Source: Loxodes magnus (taxonomy: Eukaryota > Ciliophora > Karyorelictea > Loxodida > Loxodidae). From it: 64,000 nucleotides of DNA. Position 1 is the first letter of the stretch. Each line of letters opens with the position of its first letter. The notes below the pieces were generated by a model that was not told where the DNA came from, did no database searches, and saw only the letters and a program-made list of their open reading frames with translations. Shown here one piece after another: positions 61,338 through 64,000 of the stretch. The position numbers and the translations under genes are program-made. The DNA lies in NCBI GenBank assembly GCA_946699065.1, contig CAMPDV010000100.1:1-64000 (forward strand). Reading direction: 5' to 3'.

Positions 61338-63562
61338 TAGTAAATATAAAAAATGAATATTTAATTTTGGATATTTGAGCTATTAATTTTAAATTTTCTT
61401 CATTAATACAATTTATTAATTTATGAAATCAAAAGTAAATTAGATTTTTAAATGGTATATTTATTTTAGTGTAATTAAAAAATTACTTGTTTACATACAT
61501 AATAGAAGTCAAAGTTATTTAATATAGCAACTATGAAATTTTATTGTAATAATTTAATTAAAAATAATTTAGAAATGAGGAATATTTTATATTAAATAAA
61601 TATAGTTTAATATTAAATGTTGTCAATATATTAAGAGGATTTCTATTCTAAAAATTTTCAGTTAGGATTACTCTTTAAACTTTATTGAAAATTAAAGATC
61701 TGTGCTATATTTATTTCTATATTTAATTCTTAATTTTAATAATAGTAGTACCAAAAGTTTTATATTATATCTAAGAATCTAGCATCAAAAAATTATTTAA
61801 TTTTAATATAACTCATTCAAATCCATATATGCAATATTTTTCTTTCTATTATAATTATTTATAATAAATGTAAAAAAATGTAATAAAGGAGCAGATTTAA
61901 AATACTATTAATTAAATAAATAATAAGAAACTATAATTAAGCAGTTAAATATTTTGTAATTAAAATTCTTTTAAAATTTCATTCAATAAAATAATTTCTT
62001 TATCTTAAGTTTATATCAGAAAAAATTAATTTTTAAAATGAGTAAAAATTATTAAATTTAGTTGTTTTATTAATATGATTCATTATCAATTTATAACATC
62101 TATGTCTAATTTAAAATTTATATAGATCTCATTTTTTTATAGTTAAACTACTATTTAAATTTAATGTATAATGATTATAAAAAAATTAATTAAATTGTGT
62201 TTAAACATATTTGCAATTTTTAATTATTGAGTATCTTACATTTTATAGATAATTTAAATTAGAAAGAATTCGAATGTAGTAATTAAATGAAAAAGATATT
62301 AAAAATAATCTTTTAATACAATTAACTATGAAAAGAATGAAAAAATGCTTTAAAAAGTATTTATTGAACTAATTTAAATTTATAATTAAATTATTTATAT
62401 AAGTATATATTTAAGCTTACATTTTAAAAGTATATTAGGAAGCTAAATTTAATCTTATTTTTTCCAGCTTATAAAATATAAACATTTATTAAGTAACTCT
62501 TATTTAGATCTTATCCAATATGTTACTTTTTTAATTATCATTTCAAAGTTAGGTAATCTTTTATGGACAGAAGATTTATGATTATCTTAGTAATACAAAT
62601 AAATTTTACTTAGCATAAGCGAGATTGATATTATTAAATTAAGTAATATAAATTAAATTTGAATTTAACAAATTTAAAAAACTCTACAAATAGTAAATTT
62701 ATAAATTTTAAAAATAGTTATATATTTATTTTGATATTATTAGCAATACATTATGTAGATATCTTTATTTATTAAAAATATAATTAGTAGTAGCAAACTA
62801 ATTTAATTAAAAATTTATGCTTATATTTTTATTATTTAAGTGATTAAGATTATAAATTTTTTAATATATTCATTATTTTTATAACATTATGTGGTAAATT
62901 TTATTTTTTTAATAGTTATAAATTCATTCAATTTTAATCTAGATTTTCCTTTAAGATAAGAAAAAAAAATTAATTTTAATAATAACTAAATTAGCTAATA
63001 ATAATTGCAAATAAATAAAATTTATTTTTGCATATAATAGCAATATTCTAATTTAATTGCTATATTTATATTTTTTAATAACTATAAATAAATTTAGTTA
63101 CTAGTAATCAAGATCTTTCACTCTATCATTAATACATGTAAAACGAAAATCAAATGAGATTTAGATATGCAACCTTGCTTGATCTGATTTATTTATAATT
63201 TTTTTAAGTTTAAACTATTTATCTAATATTATACTAAATTATTTTTTCATCATTCTAAAATATTAAATTTTATTAAAAAAAGCTAAATTTATTTGACACT
63301 TTTTTAATTGATTTAATTTAAATTTTTAAAATGTTTATTTATAAAATATTTTAAATTAATTATTTAATTCCCAGAAGCAAAACTATAAAAATTAGCTTAA
63401 GCTTATAATTTTTTTAATCTAGTTTAAATTGAAGCTATTAAGTTTTAATCATCTAATTAAATAAGTGCTTTATATATGCAATGACTAATAATTCTTCCAA
63501 TCTAATAAATTAGAGTAAATTTATTAGATTAAATAAAGATTTATATTATATTAAGATTTAAA
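61338..63562. other. 2.2 kb of AT-rich DNA, nothing supported
   Basis: Extremely AT-rich with no motif, element copy or pairing structure recognised. Confidence 0.5.
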
Positions 63563-64000
63563 TCTTCTGAAGCGGATAAATCTCAAAGTTATTAAAGAAT
63601 TTAATTTGAGGTAAATAATGTCGCATATGATGAGTCTGATAAATTAAAGAGCTTACATTATTGCTAAATTTAGCTAAGACTTTTCCAAAGCTATGAAAGT
63701 TTATTATCAATATATTTTAAATTAATTGATATTTTTAATTTTATTCTTAAGAATTAGCTAATATTAATTATTCTTACGAACTTCTACATTTTATCCATTA
63801 ATATGAAATATGCTTTCTCTCTTTATTTCCTTTTTGCAGGATGTCTAATTTACTCACTATATACATTTTTTATTATTATTGCGGGCTAACTTGAGAATAT
63901 TGCTTATTTGTGCGAAATTCTAAAACTATTGGAAATAAAAAATTTATTAACTTTTGCAAAAGTCTAAATTATATAAAAATTAAAATTAAGTAAAAAGGAT
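63563..64000 (+). other. Possible coding exon running off the window
   Basis: The plus-strand frame reads SSEADKSQSYQRIQFEVNN, later MKYAFSLYFLFAGCLIYSL (ATG 63803) and LENIAYLCEILKLLEIKN, without a TGA. The hydrophobic part could be a membrane segment. TTTTTGCAG at 63832-63840 could instead be a splice acceptor. There is no homologue in the window. Confidence 0.3.

Overview
The window looks like germline or heterochromatic DNA of a ciliate that has reassigned stop codons. Base composition is very AT-rich. With the standard code almost no long reading frame exists. If TAA and TAG are read as Gln and most in-frame TGA as Trp, coherent proteins appear: zinc knuckles, coiled coils, a reverse-transcriptase tail and tail-anchored proteins. 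TGA also closes several frames at sensible places, so it seems to be both Trp and stop. That matches the karyorelictean nuclear code (Loxodes/Parduczia type); a Condylostoma-type code is the main alternative. The species is an inference. Because no codon is a reliable stop, an open frame by itself proves nothing here. Calls rest on motifs, paralogy between copies, composition and paired RNA structures.

Bases 1-28292 are one tandem satellite with 102-bp and 91-bp units, about 280 copies, cut off in mid-unit at the right edge. Bases 28.3-36.1 kb are a dense nest of decayed retroelements: ORF1/Gag-like coding pieces on both strands, 3' ends of non-LTR (LINE-like) elements, and a structured GC-rich patch near 35.1 kb. 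Similar elements recur at 42.2-45.8 kb and 52.8-57.9 kb, including a 5'-truncated LINE ORF2 with the end of the RT domain and a C-terminal CCHC motif. Most units are ORF1-only, about 0.85 kb, with conserved 3' hairpins and short T/A-rich tails. They resemble non-autonomous half-LINE elements.

The clearest non-repeat genes form a family of three divergent paralogues at 38375-39181 (+), 50388-51110 (-) and 60531 to about 61337 (+). They share an acidic N-terminal segment, a Lys/Gln-rich middle and one C-terminal transmembrane tail anchor. I do not recognise the family. Weaker candidate exons lie at 37.3, 39.4, 41.4, 45.9 and 63.6 kb. The remaining long stretches (46.2-50.3, 51.1-52.8, 57.9-60.5 and 61.4-63.5 kb) are extremely AT-rich and show nothing I can support. 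No rRNA, convincing tRNA, CRISPR array or telomeric repeat was seen.
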